Program-made: the position numbers and the translations under genes
Notes under the pieces: model-generated
Database searches by the model: none
Told to the model about the DNA's origin: nothing
What the model saw: the letters and a program-made list of their open reading frames with translations, nothing else
Shown here: piece by piece, positions 29,192-39,895 of the stretch
Position numbering within the stretch: position 1 is the first letter of the stretch
How the letters are laid out: each line of letters opens with the position of its first letter
Source of the DNA: Gracilaria gracilis
Taxonomy: Eukaryota > Rhodophyta > Florideophyceae > Gracilariales > Gracilariaceae
Assembly (NCBI GenBank): GCA_030374805.1
Contig: JARGSG010000189.1
Coordinates: 2,232,001 to 2,296,000, forward strand
Reading direction: 5' to 3'
Length of the DNA stretch: 64,000 nt

Positions 29192-30572
29192 TGTACTTCC
29201 TTGGAAGGACTACCGTGTTTCAACTCGCCTTTGTCCGCGGTGCTGAAGTCACGATCGATCCAAGCAACTTCGGCCTGAAGCGGTAGAGCACCCGGAACGA
29301 AATGGGCGTATGATTTGAGTGTGCGCAGGGTCCTGCGATTGTTGGTTGGGATATCTCGAGTTAGGGAATTGGACCCTTGGCTGCTGACGGTGGGCTAAAT
29401 GGGATTACAGAGCAATCTAAACGGCTAGACGTGAGCGTGATACATACGGCCACCTACGGCTCAGGTTAACGTTAACGCTAACCCTCAGCAATTCCTGTGC
29501 CGATGTCCGTCTGTATTTGAGGAGGCTGTGCATATTTTTCGTTTCGGGTTTTCTGGGTAGGACCGCTAGATACCGTTGTAGCTCGCTCTCGATGATGGTT
29601 CACGACGGTAGACCGCTACTCCTTGCTTGACGACTGGGCCCAAGCATTGAGGGACTAGCATCGCCACCCAGACTACCTTAGGTTGACCCAAACCTTCAAA
29701 CTGTTGGGTGGCAAGGGACGTGCATGTCTCAACGTCTCTAGTGAGAGCCAGCCTCTTGACTAGCGTTCCGCTAGTTCATGATTTGGACCGCATTACCAGT
29801 ATCTCGTTGGAACGCAGCCCGGATGTGCTTTCCATCGCAGGATATGTCGATATGCAAAGGGATAGCTGCGACTACGAAGGTAGATGAAGGGCTATCCAAA
29901 ATGTATGGATACTTTTCCAATTCTACGTGTAGGTAAGCCAAAGATCTCGTCTCTTCTCGCCTGGCGAGTCAGCTTGGGAGGACCTACCGAGCGCTTCCTA
30001 TTGCGTCCCTCTCACCTTTCCTTCATCCAATTGATTCCCTTTTCCTTCTCTCCCTTCTCTCGTGTTCAAAAGATCTGTTGATGATTCGCGTCGGTTTCAA
30101 AACATGTCCGTCTTCGGCGCAATCGTGAGTGCAGCGGCAAATGCTGGTTTTTAGACATAGTTACGACTCATCGCCACTTTCCAACAAGGGAACCCCTTGT
30201 CCGTTGAAACGGCTGGCGCAGTACATCACGACAACAAATTGGGGTATGGGGTTGACGATGTCGCCTCGCTGACCAGCGAATGTCTGAGCACCTCTGATAG
30301 GGTCTCCATGCTATGCGGCCGTTTCATACAACACGACTCAACTGTTGTCCGGTCGTTCGGTTGTTGTAAGGGACTTTCTCTCGCCGCCATCATGGCCCAA
30401 ATGGCATGGGGGAGGGATTAAACTTCACCCGACGCATTAAAACGATCCGTAATTTTACGATCGCTACTCTCTGTCTTGTGCCTCCCCATCATGACGAGGA
30501 GCCACCACACAAATCAGGTTCCAACCCCACTCTTGTGCTCGGGTGTCCTGCGTTTACAAATTCGATCCCCTC
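29192..30572. other. Intergenic region, no supported gene
   Basis: Holds a GTTAACGTTAAC palindrome (29465-29476) and ACCGCTAGATACCG near 29570. Between about 29690 and 29910 a broken frame reads like a decayed retroelement (see rejected items). The last part is the TPS leader; no TATA box is clear. Confidence 0.5.
29465..29483. repeat. GTTAACGTTAAC palindrome of the GTTAGCG family
   Basis: A 12-bp perfect palindrome directly followed by GCTAACC. Related copies are at 13272, 46692 and 47973. Confidence 0.65.
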
Positions 30573-33368
30573 ATGAAGCCCAACCGCCCTCGTTCCCCTG
30601 CCTCTCCGTCCCAGACGCCAACCATGTCTGCCTCCAGCTCAGATGTCGACGAACTTGATGAAGACCGGCGCCAAACGGAGGCAGAGATCCTCAGTAAGAT
30701 ACACCGCTTACATATCCAACTAGAGTCCGTGCGTGGTGAGCCAGTCGAAGACGATGAGGAGCCAGTACAAGGAAACGGCTCCAGTATTGGAAGCAGGTCG
30801 TACACCAGACTGGACAATGTAGCTTCTCAGGGAGGCAGGAACCCGCGACTGATCGTCGTCAGCAATCGATTACCGGTCACTGTCTCAAAGACAGACACCG
30901 GCGAATGGAACTTTCGAGTCAGCTCTGGAGGTCTGGTGAGTGCTCTTGCGGGCGTCAAGAATCAAATTCCGTTTGTGTGGGTTGGCTGGACTGGGAGAGA
31001 GGTTGCTTCTTCAGACCAAGAAGAAATGAAGACTCGTCTTGTGGAAGAAATGAACTGCTATCCGGTGTTCTTGTCTGAAGACGATGCCAACCTCTTCTAC
31101 AACGGCTTTTGCAATGACGTTCTGTGGCCTCTTTTCCACTACGTCCCGCTTCCAATTGTGTCATCGGACGGCGAACGCAAATTCGACTACAAGTATTGGG
31201 ATGCTTATTCACGAGCGAACCACCGTTTTGCAGATGCTGTCATGCAATTGTACGAACCTGGGGATCTTGTGTGGGTGCAAGATTACCACTTAATGCTGCT
31301 ACCCAGCCTTCTGCGCAAACGAGTGCGAGATGTAACAATAGGTTTCTTTTTACACACTCCTTTTCCGAGTAGTGAGGTGTACCGCATCCTTCCTGTACGA
31401 AACCACGTCTTACAAGGCGTTCTGGCGGCAGACTTGATCGGATTTCACACGTACGACTATGCCCGTCACTTTTTGAGCGTATGCACTCGTATATTGGGCT
31501 TGGAGGCGAGTCCAAAAGGCGTCATATACAAAGATCACTTTGCAAACGTTGGCATCTTTCCTATCGGAATTGATCCAAACGCTTGGATTAATGCATTACA
31601 AACAACATCTGTTAAGGAACGTATCCTCGATTTGGAAGACAAGTTCAAAGGCAAAAAAGTACTTCTTGGCGTTGATCGGCTGGATTACATTAAAGGAGTT
31701 CCGCACAAGCTCATGGCATTCGAGGTTCTCCTGTCCAAACATCCTGAGTGGAAAGACAAAGTCGTCCTTGTTCAAATTGGAGTCCCAAGCCGAACGGAAG
31801 TTGATGAATACAAGAAACTTATCAGTCAAACGAACGAACTTGTGGGACGCATCAACGCTCAGTACGGAAGCGTGGAGAATGCTCCAATTGTGTTCATCAA
31901 TCAGTCGGTCACATTCGATGATTTGTGCGCCCTATATAACATTGCCGATGTAGCAGTAGTCACTTCGATCCGAGATGGTATGAACCTCGTCTCATACGAA
32001 TACGTTGTCTGTCAACAGGAACGTCATGGTGTTCTCGTTTTGTCTGAGTTTGCAGGATCTGCTCAGTCACTCTCATCTGCAATCCGTGTCAACCCTTGGA
32101 ATATCGAAGAAGTTGCATCTGCAATTCATGAAGCCTTGTCGATACCAGAACGAGAACGAGCGTTGAAGCATTGGAAACTCTTCCATTATGTGACGAAGCA
32201 TACAGCCGCTTTCTGGGCAGGATCATTTGTGGCAGAGCTACAACAAATTGAACGTCTAACCAAGGCCCAAGATGTGCACAAAGCGAAGCAATCCCTTTTG
32301 CGAGTTTCCGTGGACTTGATGCCCGAGATGCGACAGCGAAGGAAAAGGCTGTTTATATTCGAGTATGAGGGTACACTCTGTTATCCTTCTACTCTACCTG
32401 ATCTTGCCATTCCCACCGTGCCAATCCGCAGATTTTTACACAGGCTGTGTTCCGACAGGAAAAACGTGGTTTACATCATGTCTGGAAGGTCTGGGGAAAC
32501 TTTGGAAAGTTGGTTCGACGAAATAGAAATTGGTCTGGTGGCAGAGGAGGGTTGTGACATTCGTCATCCTGGAGAAAGCACATGGGAATCGACTATCGAG
32601 GATGAGGATCAGACTTGGAGGGCGAGTGTATTGCCAATTCTGCAGTATTTCACCGAGCGAACTCCTGGCGCTCATCTTGAACAGAAGGAAAAGACAATCA
32701 CGTGGCACTTCAAGGACGCCGACCCAATGTTTGGGTCATGGCAAGCGAAAGAATTGCAACTCTTGCTGGCTGAATCATGTCTCAACTTGCCAGTTGAAGT
32801 AGTTTCTGGACACAAGCACCTTGAACTACGACCTGTCGGAGTTTCTCGCGTGGGAGCCCTGCAGAAGATTTTATCTCGCTTATCAGAAGAACTGGATTTT
32901 GCTTTTGCAACTGGTTCTGACCGAGCCGATGAGGATTTGTTTTCGTTCCTCAACCAATATGTTCGAAGTGGGGACGGGCGCGTTGTTACCTTAACATGTC
33001 GGATAGGAGGCAAGTCTGACAGTTCCTCTGCTGAAAGATATGTGCCGGACCCTGACACGTTTGTTCGCATGATCCGGGAACTCGGGCCAGCTGGTAATTC
33101 TTCTTCAATGAAGAGAGAACGCTCTTCGAACAATACGACTTCTAACAGTATTTTACGAAAAGGAAACCCCGAAGCGAAGGAACGTATCCAAAGGATTAAT
33201 GACGTTCATCGAAGTCGAAGTTACGATGCTGACATGGCGGCTTCTGTCGGCTATGCTCCACAGCCTAGGATGCGAACGATTCCCAGACTAAGGAGAATAG
33301 ACTCTCCGCCGTTAAATGCAGATAGTTCCTCAGAACAATTGCAGCTGAAGGCGGCGAGTAGTTCGTAA
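30573..33368 (+). CDS. Trehalose-6-phosphate synthase with degenerate phosphatase domain
   Basis: The 931-residue protein fuses a GT20 trehalose-6-phosphate synthase (about 90-570) with a HAD trehalose-phosphatase-like domain (590-850), like plant class II TPS proteins. The synthase part looks active: LIVVSNRLPVTV, FVWVGWTG, VWVQDYHLMLLP, GFFLHTPFPSSEVYR and GVDRLDYIKG are intact. The enzyme joins UDP-glucose to glucose-6-phosphate. In the phosphatase domain the nucleophile motif D-x-D-G-T is E597-Y-E599-G-T. Both aspartates are glutamate, so catalysis is unlikely, although the later GSDRADEDLF metal motif remains. Residues 850-931 are Ser/Arg-rich. The start is the ATG at 30573; the frame before it opens at GTG. 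No intron is seen over 2.8 kb. Confidence 0.93.
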   Translation: MKPNRPRSPASPSQTPTMSASSSDVDELDEDRRQTEAEILSKIHRLHIQLESVRGEPVEDDEEPVQGNGSSIGSRSYTRLDNVASQGGRNPRLIVVSNRLPVTVSKTDTGEWNFRVSSGGLVSALAGVKNQIPFVWVGWTGREVASSDQEEMKTRLVEEMNCYPVFLSEDDANLFYNGFCNDVLWPLFHYVPLPIVSSDGERKFDYKYWDAYSRANHRFADAVMQLYEPGDLVWVQDYHLMLLPSLLRKRVRDVTIGFFLHTPFPSSEVYRILPVRNHVLQGVLAADLIGFHTYDYARHFLSVCTRILGLEASPKGVIYKDHFANVGIFPIGIDPNAWINALQTTSVKERILDLEDKFKGKKVLLGVDRLDYIKGVPHKLMAFEVLLSKHPEWKDKVVLVQIGVPSRTEVDEYKKLISQTNELVGRINAQYGSVENAPIVFINQSVTFDDLCALYNIADVAVVTSIRDGMNLVSYEYVVCQQERHGVLVLSEFAGSAQSLSSAIRVNPWNIEEVASAIHEALSIPERERALKHWKLFHYVTKHTAAFWAGSFVAELQQIERLTKAQDVHKAKQSLLRVSVDLMPEMRQRRKRLFIFEYEGTLCYPSTLPDLAIPTVPIRRFLHRLCSDRKNVVYIMSGRSGETLESWFDEIEIGLVAEEGCDIRHPGESTWESTIEDEDQTWRASVLPILQYFTERTPGAHLEQKEKTITWHFKDADPMFGSWQAKELQLLLAESCLNLPVEVVSGHKHLELRPVGVSRVGALQKILSRLSEELDFAFATGSDRADEDLFSFLNQYVRSGDGRVVTLTCRIGGKSDSSSAERYVPDPDTFVRMIRELGPAGNSSSMKRERSSNNTTSNSILRKGNPEAKERIQRINDVHRSRSYDADMAASVGYAPQPRMRTIPRLRRIDSPPLNADSSSEQLQLKAASSS

Positions 33369-34357
33369 TTTGAGATGCAGTTTGTGATGAATATGGACCA
33401 TGTAGCTTCCGGTTTGAAGTGTTTTTCTTGGAGTTTTGCTCGTTGCGCAAGTAAGCTTTCCAGACTGTGCTTCGGCAGGAGCTACAAGCACTCTAGATCT
33501 CGGACGTTTTCTTGTGTCGATTCTGTGCTCAATAGTTTTTGTATGATGTAGAACAGAAAGAAAACTGGGGAGCTAACCTTAGCTGAGCTAATACGTTGAG
33601 ATACCTTGGTGGCGCTGAAATTCGATAGCATAACTGAGACTAGAATTGTGACTTGACATTGCTGAGTTTTTCATCCCGTGTAAACGCGGTAATAACAACC
33701 CTGAAAACGTCATAGAGAGGTGAGGAAAACAACCGGTCCTTATGCAATACCATGCAGAGCCAAAACAAGTACAACAATAGCGGCTCAAGCACGGCTTTGC
33801 CTGTCAAGGTTGGCATGCCCTACTACGAATGTGCGACTGAAACGTAGGAATTTGGATGCAAGACGCCCACAAGAAGAATTGAAGGTTGCAACAGCGAAGA
33901 GTTGGCACATTCGTCGACGGAAGGACTCCTTGTTGGGAGAGATCATTGCTGATACGCTTTGAAGCGTCATGTCTTTGAGCGCTTTGTGCCTTGTATGAGT
34001 TTTTCGCGGACAACGTTGTCGCGGCATGATTGGTGCATTCGATGGGCCCGGGAATCGGTGGGGATTTACAGTGAGAAATAAGCACTGACTAGTGCGTTTC
34101 GCTGGTACAGTAACTTTAGATAGGGCTGGAGTGCACAAGAGGGATTGTTCCTACCGCGGATACATGGCAAGATAAGGCAAGTCAGATTCTAGCTAAGGTA
34201 GAAGGATGCATGTTTTACACCTCGAAACGAACGAGTTGAAATGTTACGCTACAGATCTCCACGGGGAATCGAAACGCAATCCGGAAATAGGAACATTGCG
34301 GACGTGAGAGCTGCAATAATGAGAAAGTCATAGTGTAGACTGCTATCGAAAAGAGCT
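33369..34357. other. Intergenic region, no supported gene
   Basis: The TPS gene and the secreted-protein gene converge here. A TAACCTTAGCTGAGCTAA imperfect palindrome lies near 33570 and a GGTACAGTAAC copy near 34110. Confidence 0.55.
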
Positions 34358-34894
34358 TCACATGCCAACGTTGCGAAGCTTGTGCATGGTCCAATGGAGC
34401 ATCTTCTGCGCGGCCTCTGGATGGCGAACATCAAACATAGTCAGTGTGGCGTCATCATGAGTAGTCTCATCCCACAGATGCGTGAATACTGAGTTCACCT
34501 TCACCATTCTCCTTTCGCACGGCACCGTGTCACAGTACTTGCTGTAGCTCATCGACTTGCCGTTGATGCGCAGCATGTGGTGCTCCGAGCCGCATGGCAG
34601 CGCGGATCCAGGGCAGTACGCGTTGACAACGTTTCCAACCTTGTGAACAAAGGTGTCGACGGTGTGACCATTATCCAGTAGGTACTGCTCGTCTACGCAC
34701 ACAGGTTCATCTGATTCTTCGGGCGTTTGCTCGGGGGACATCTCGGGCGACGGCTCGGCGCTCATCTCGGCTTCAGGTTCCGGAGAAGCACCCACCTCCT
34801 TATCGCGAACGAGCCACTGCATGGTGGGGGCACATTGGGCGCTGGATAGCGCCAAAGCGAAGAGCAACACGGCCAAAAGAGAGAAGCGAGTCAT
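34358..34894 (-). CDS. Secreted acidic Cys-containing protein, unknown
   Basis: The 178-residue protein has a clear signal peptide (1-21, LLAVLLFALALSSAQC). A low-complexity Pro/Glu/Ser segment (34-64) has repeated SPEM and PEQTPEE phrases. A compact domain follows with cysteines in CVDEQ, YCPGS, PCGSE, KYCDT and CERR that could form disulfides. The C-terminus is His/Met-rich (MLHWTMHKL). No family recognised. An extracellular, matrix or wall protein is inferred from the signal only. The ATG at 34894 is the sole sensible start. Confidence 0.65.
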   Translation of the reverse strand: MTRFSLLAVLLFALALSSAQCAPTMQWLVRDKEVGASPEPEAEMSAEPSPEMSPEQTPEESDEPVCVDEQYLLDNGHTVDTFVHKVGNVVNAYCPGSALPCGSEHHMLRINGKSMSYSKYCDTVPCERRMVKVNSVFTHLWDETTHDDATLTMFDVRHPEAAQKMLHWTMHKLRNVGM

Positions 34895-36215
34895 TTTTCA
34901 GTGAATAAGAGGAAAGGAGAGAGTTGTAAACGATGAGTTGGGGCTGGGCGGAAGCGCTGCTGCTAGGACAGAGAGGGAGGATAAATGTACAAGCAGGCGA
35001 TCGTGTGAGGAGGCTCGAGTGAAGGCGATGTCGAGCTGACGGTGACGCGCTTAAGTAGTGATGAGATGTGAGTCATTGTTGGACGTTGGATGGTGAACTA
35101 TGCACCGCTGAGCGTTGTACAGCGAACAGCGGTTGCCGAGACCTTGTTGGCGCCTTGCCACGAGCGCCGCGCACGGCGCACCAGTTAAAGTGAAATGCAA
35201 CGCTCAAGGCTCACGACGAAGCAACACGCACAATTCCAAACATGGATTCAGCCGCTTTGAATCATAAAAAGGCGCCCCGCCGCGCACTGACCAACGATCG
35301 AAGAGCACGTCATGACGCGCATTGATTTGGCGCGGTTTGTAAAACCAGATGCACTACCAGCGTAGATAGTTGCGGGGCCTCCAACTTGAGACACACACAA
35401 ATGCATCCTTGTCCGAGCGATACACCAAAAGTTGGAAGGATTCGCACGCTGGTGGACAGGAGGTGATGCTGCGATGTCCAGCGATGTCATGGTGCGCCGT
35501 TGCTGTGCGCGTGTCCTTTTCTGCTTCGACTAGACGCACGAGGCAGATCATGACAAATGATGGCCTCTAGCTAGCCACCTCCAAAGTCCAGCACTTCTCA
35601 TTCACAGCGATGACGCTTCATCTTGTTTAGTACTTTCGACTTTGTATGTGGGCTGCCGCGTTGGTTACCGGTCGCCTCAACCTGAGACGAAGATTGATCG
35701 CATTCCACCTCTTCATTTCTGCAAGGAAGCAGGTCCCCCCGGAACAATTCCCGTCCGCTGCCGTGCCCATCGCTAAACAAACTCGCTTAAGCCGATATGC
35801 CAATTGGACATCCTTTACCTTGACAAATATAGGAAAACCAGTTTGTCCAGCTTTGCGTAGATATCTTTGCTGCTGGGGTAAACCCTTGGGCGCCGCTGTG
35901 AGGGTTTGTTTTCCCCGTGCGGCACCGGTGCCCCTATTGAAAGAAACGTTTTTCATGATTGCGCTTGTCGTTTTGTCAGAACATCCATCTACTGCGTAGA
36001 TATCTGTGTTTTTAATTTAATATGCTTTCTGTAAAACCCAGAGGTTGCGAGAGCAAAGAGTCTGTACTCGAGTCTGTATCACAGACTTTGACCGTCCCAA
36101 GCTACAGCTATAACACGTATACGAAACAAAGAAAACAGGGAGGGTAGTAGGGTGAAATCCAAAACAAACAAACAAGCGTAAGAACTCAGATTGGGTGTCG
36201 AAATACGCCTTGAGC

Positions 36216-36240
36216 GATACCAACGGTACAGGTACCGACA
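36216..36240. repeat. Dispersed palindromic repeat copy
   Basis: GATACCAACGGTACAGGTACC, nearly identical to one unit of the 7091-7160 cluster. Confidence 0.75.
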
Positions 36241-36404
36241 ACGACGGTGATGGCTCTGCAGTTCTTCTTGATCCCTGTATCCGTCGTCCCAAACTTCCGC
36301 AAAATATCCAAAATAAAAAACCGTTTTCGGAAAAAAGCCATTCTCTCACAAGAAAAGCCAACACCCGTTGTGTCCATTGCATCATCCCATTTACGGCCGG
36401 CATC

Positions 36405-36443
36405 TACCGTTGGTACCGACGGTACCAACGGTACCGTTGGCAC
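36405..36443. repeat. Dispersed palindromic repeat cluster
   Basis: Alternating CCGTTGGTACC and GACGGTACCAACGG units, ending ACCGTTGGCACC; the arms form several overlapping hairpins. Confidence 0.8.
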
Positions 36444-37396
36444 CAAAGTTGGACGAGCTTGATTAACTTCTTTTAATGTACGGTGTACGAAACGCCTTAA
36501 CGCTGTCCGGAACACCTTGTCCCTCTAAGCCAACTCTTCGCGTGCTTGCAAGTTTTGAGAGCGTGCAGCTATCCATTACAGGTGTACCGGTCTATAATTC
36601 TACATCTGGTCATCATTATACGGCAGTTAAGTTCTGGTGTGCTCCGTGCGCCCAGCAGACACATGCGTAATCAGGGCTTTGAAAAAGTAGTGTACCTTTC
36701 ATTAATTCATTCATCCCACATCGACCGCTGTAGAGATGGCTGCTGTTGGGAACTCTAGTTTGCCTCTGCGCAAAGATTAAAAGTGCGAGGAAGGTGATAA
36801 AAATCCGGAGCAGCCATTTGACCCTTTAGCCGCTGACGCGAGCAAATGACTTCATAGTGAATTTGTTTATCAAACAATTCAAAACACCATGCCGTGATGG
36901 CGGTTTACTACTGACAACGGGTCTTGTAACGGAGCTACGGTCTCCTCTTTTACTGTGTTGTACAGGGCAAGTTGCTGTGGGGTAACACAGTTCATGCAGT
37001 TGCGATCGGGGACAACACCATGGTGGTGATCATGGTAATTATCGAAAGCTGTGTGCACCATTCGTTCCCAGATTTCCTCTATGAAGATACACAGGAAGCC
37101 CGGAAGATGGCTTGATTCGAGATATACAGAGTAAGCAGCTTATCAATTTACTCCTAGATATTTCAGTCTCAGTTGCGCAACAGCAGTGGTAACCCGCTCT
37201 CACCGTCCTTGCCTCTTTCTGTGCGTCTCAACGAAGCCTAACATTTTAGATTTTCGTCACACGTCATGCGCATATCCGTTTCTCCACTTTGAAATGTACA
37301 ACGTCAGCAATTGAGCCTCCTGAATCACGAGTCGTGAAATCCTTGTGACAAAATGTTAAGGTTTTCCGCAACGTTCGAATTTCAGAGTGCTTGACG

Positions 37397-37679
37397 ATGG
37401 CAGCAGATAATGTGTCCTTATCTGCCGTAATTGCACACAGGGAGCTGCTGATTGATGAACAGCAAATCTAGAACGGGATTGGAGACCTGAAGGGAGTATA
37501 TGGTTTGAAAGACGATATCAGAAACAATATGGTGGAGTTAAGGCTGAACGTTTTCACATGAAGGGAGAGAGATTAAAATGCTGCGAGAAACTGTTACAGA
37601 ACTACGAAAGTATCCCCTAACCAGTTTTCGAGCCCAACCGGATATGAAGGCGCAAGGGTATTGTGAATTCACAAAGTAG
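37397..37679 (+). pseudogene. Possible decayed coiled-coil reading frame
   Basis: From an ATG at 37397 one frame reads MAADNVSLSAVIAHRELLI, meets a TAG, then continues LKGVYGLKDDIRNNMVELRL to a TGA at 37559-37561. A neighbouring frame then reads EIKMLRETVTELRKYP to a stop near 37679. The pieces share charged, heptad-like character, as if one coiled-coil gene had been broken by one stop and a frameshift. Without a homologue this could be chance. It is described only as it stands. Confidence 0.25.
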
Positions 37680-39895
37680 ACAAGGGCAAATCAAGGAAGA
37701 GCAGTTTTGAATCGTTCATCCTCTGGAACTCCATCGCTCTCTGGGTGCATAAAGGTTATTCGATGGCAGCTTTGCACTTTCAGCAGAGTTCAACCGGCAA
37801 CACAGCAACTTGTCACCTCACCAATCGGAGAGATTCAGCAACCGCTCACAGCCAATCATGATGCAATGGCTGCACCGCACGCTGTGTTGGTCGGAAAGCA
37901 CGAGTGGCACCGCCTTCCTTGACACGCAATTGAAACGCTCCACTACACGTACAGTTTACGTGTACAGTTGGTAAGGTTACCAAGGATACAGTAGCCTTGC
38001 GGACCCGCCATCCAGGCCCGCCAGCCGCGTCGCGCCCATCGTCGCACTTCTCTATCTGAGGCGCACCGTAGCTCGGACTCCGAACGTTCCGTGTGGGTCG
38101 TCTCTGGGGCACTCCATCCAAAGAATCAATGTCAACCTGCCCACTCGCTGTTTTCTCATTCCCCCTTCAGCGCTTTGGCCACAGTTTACGCTTCCTCATC
38201 AATGCGTCCACTTCCGCCGTAGTAGTGTCTGCTCGCAGTGGCCTGACCGGGACACAATCTTAAGCTCGAGCGACGAAAAACCTCGATGATCATCTCTTCA
38301 CTTTCATCAGTGCCCTGAAGCGACCGCCCCAGTAATGCCGTGCTGCTCTGAAGCCCTCTCTCCTTGGCAAGAAGCTACGTTGGTAAAGAGATGCAGGTCT
38401 GCCAGGCAGTGTAATCAGCGCCGCCTCGCCCCCGAGTGTATCTAAGGCAAGCCTTACCTGTCTTATCGAATGAGAGCGGCTCACACACACGGCGCAAACC
38501 CATTTTGAGATAGCCGGGCATGCGCTAAGCTGGCGAACAGTTGCCCCAGAACAAATGAAACGACGGATTACCGAACTTGATATCAGTTTTGTCCCGATAT
38601 GATATCACACTGCAGGCAGCGTGACATCAATCGATCAATAGAACGGACCACTCACTTATCCCACTATGAGCAGTTCGGGAATTCTGTCGAGCGCAAGTTG
38701 TTGTTGAATGGCACCCACGGCACGATCGACAATCGTTCAGCTCACAAGGGCCAACTACTGTATATCTGGGACCATCTATTCATATCAAGTCAGGATAGCC
38801 ATTATCTCTACGGCCAACTCGCCAACGATTTCGAAATGAGTGAGGGAATAGACCTCACAAATGCACTGGCACATAATACCCAAGGGTACAGTAGATATGC
38901 ATGATGGAGCCGATTTCGACCAGCCGTCCATCTGATACCAGAAGGGGTTCAATGACAACATGCCACAAAAGGGAACGGAGTGGGGTTGCCCGGGACTCCT
39001 GAGTTAACACTAGATATGCGTGCATAATGGATGGTGTACAATGCATGGAGTCCAAGTCACTACGGCACGCGGCCGAACGAAGGAGTAGATTAGTGGTAAA
39101 GGCAATGCTAAATTATCGTCTCAACTGCAAATTCCGATAAACTGCGCTGGCAAAAGGGCCACTCTTTCGAAGAAGACCTGACCGCCGAGTTGGTTTGATA
39201 TCGCCTTCGACGGACGCCGAACAAGACGACAACGTTCTCCCAGAAGTAGCAGTCACTCTTGTCCGTAGTTCCCAATACAGAGGTAGTCGACGAAACACTC
39301 GACGAAGCACCTCATTCGTCCTCCTTAATAGGCACCGACCTCTTATCACACAGGCTTTACATTTGTCCGCGGGCCGTCACCGTTGCGGCATCATCGAATT
39401 GTGAGCTATGGTATGTTCTCTATGTGACGAAAGAATCATGGGGCGACAACTGTGAACTTTACATGCATTTCACTCCTCTTCCACAGTATTGTGCCCTTGT
39501 TATTTTTCGCAAACGTCATTGATTCCAGACAAATGTGCAGGAAGAGATTTTTCTAGTATTCAAGAACCAGAGTTTGGTTATGGGGTGTAATTTTCGAACG
39601 CAGCCCTCGGTCCACTTGATGTGAGAGCACTAAAGAGCGACGAGGAAGGACGATTCAAGGTACTTTCCTGTACACGTAGTCCATTTGAGATATATTTCCG
39701 CACGATTCATCATAATACCTTACAAGAACAGAAAACAAGTTGCGTTTTCTCTTCTTCTAAGATGAAGCATCACTCTCTTTCCTTGTTGTACACCATGAGC
39801 CAGACTTACCGCAATCGAAAAGCACTCGAAATGCTTCGCGGAAGGCACACCAGATATAGGTAAGGAGCATATTCACAAAGCGCTATGAGCAGCAG

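Larger units (their letters stand above)
34895..39895. other. 5-kb intergenic region with repeats and possible decayed sequence
   Basis: No intact gene is supported. It contains the secreted-protein gene's promoter, GGTACC-type repeat clusters at 36216-36240 and 36405-36443, a GTAAGGTTACC copy near 37966, and a broken frame at 37397-37679. Frames at 35627-35999 (both strands) and 38599-38904 were looked at and left out. Confidence 0.5.

Noticed and set aside
29690..29910. Broken text resembling a LINE endonuclease (PDVLSIAGYVDMQRDS)
   Set aside because: Only a short stretch is readable, with several stops, and no reverse-transcriptase motif nearby; too weak to call.
35627..35999. Overlapping frames on both strands (109 and 117 codons)
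   Set aside because: The two readings exclude each other, neither has a domain, and base composition does not favour one.
38599..38904. 101-codon + strand frame
   Set aside because: No recognisable feature, alternative frames of similar quality overlap it, and no promoter or splice signals were found.
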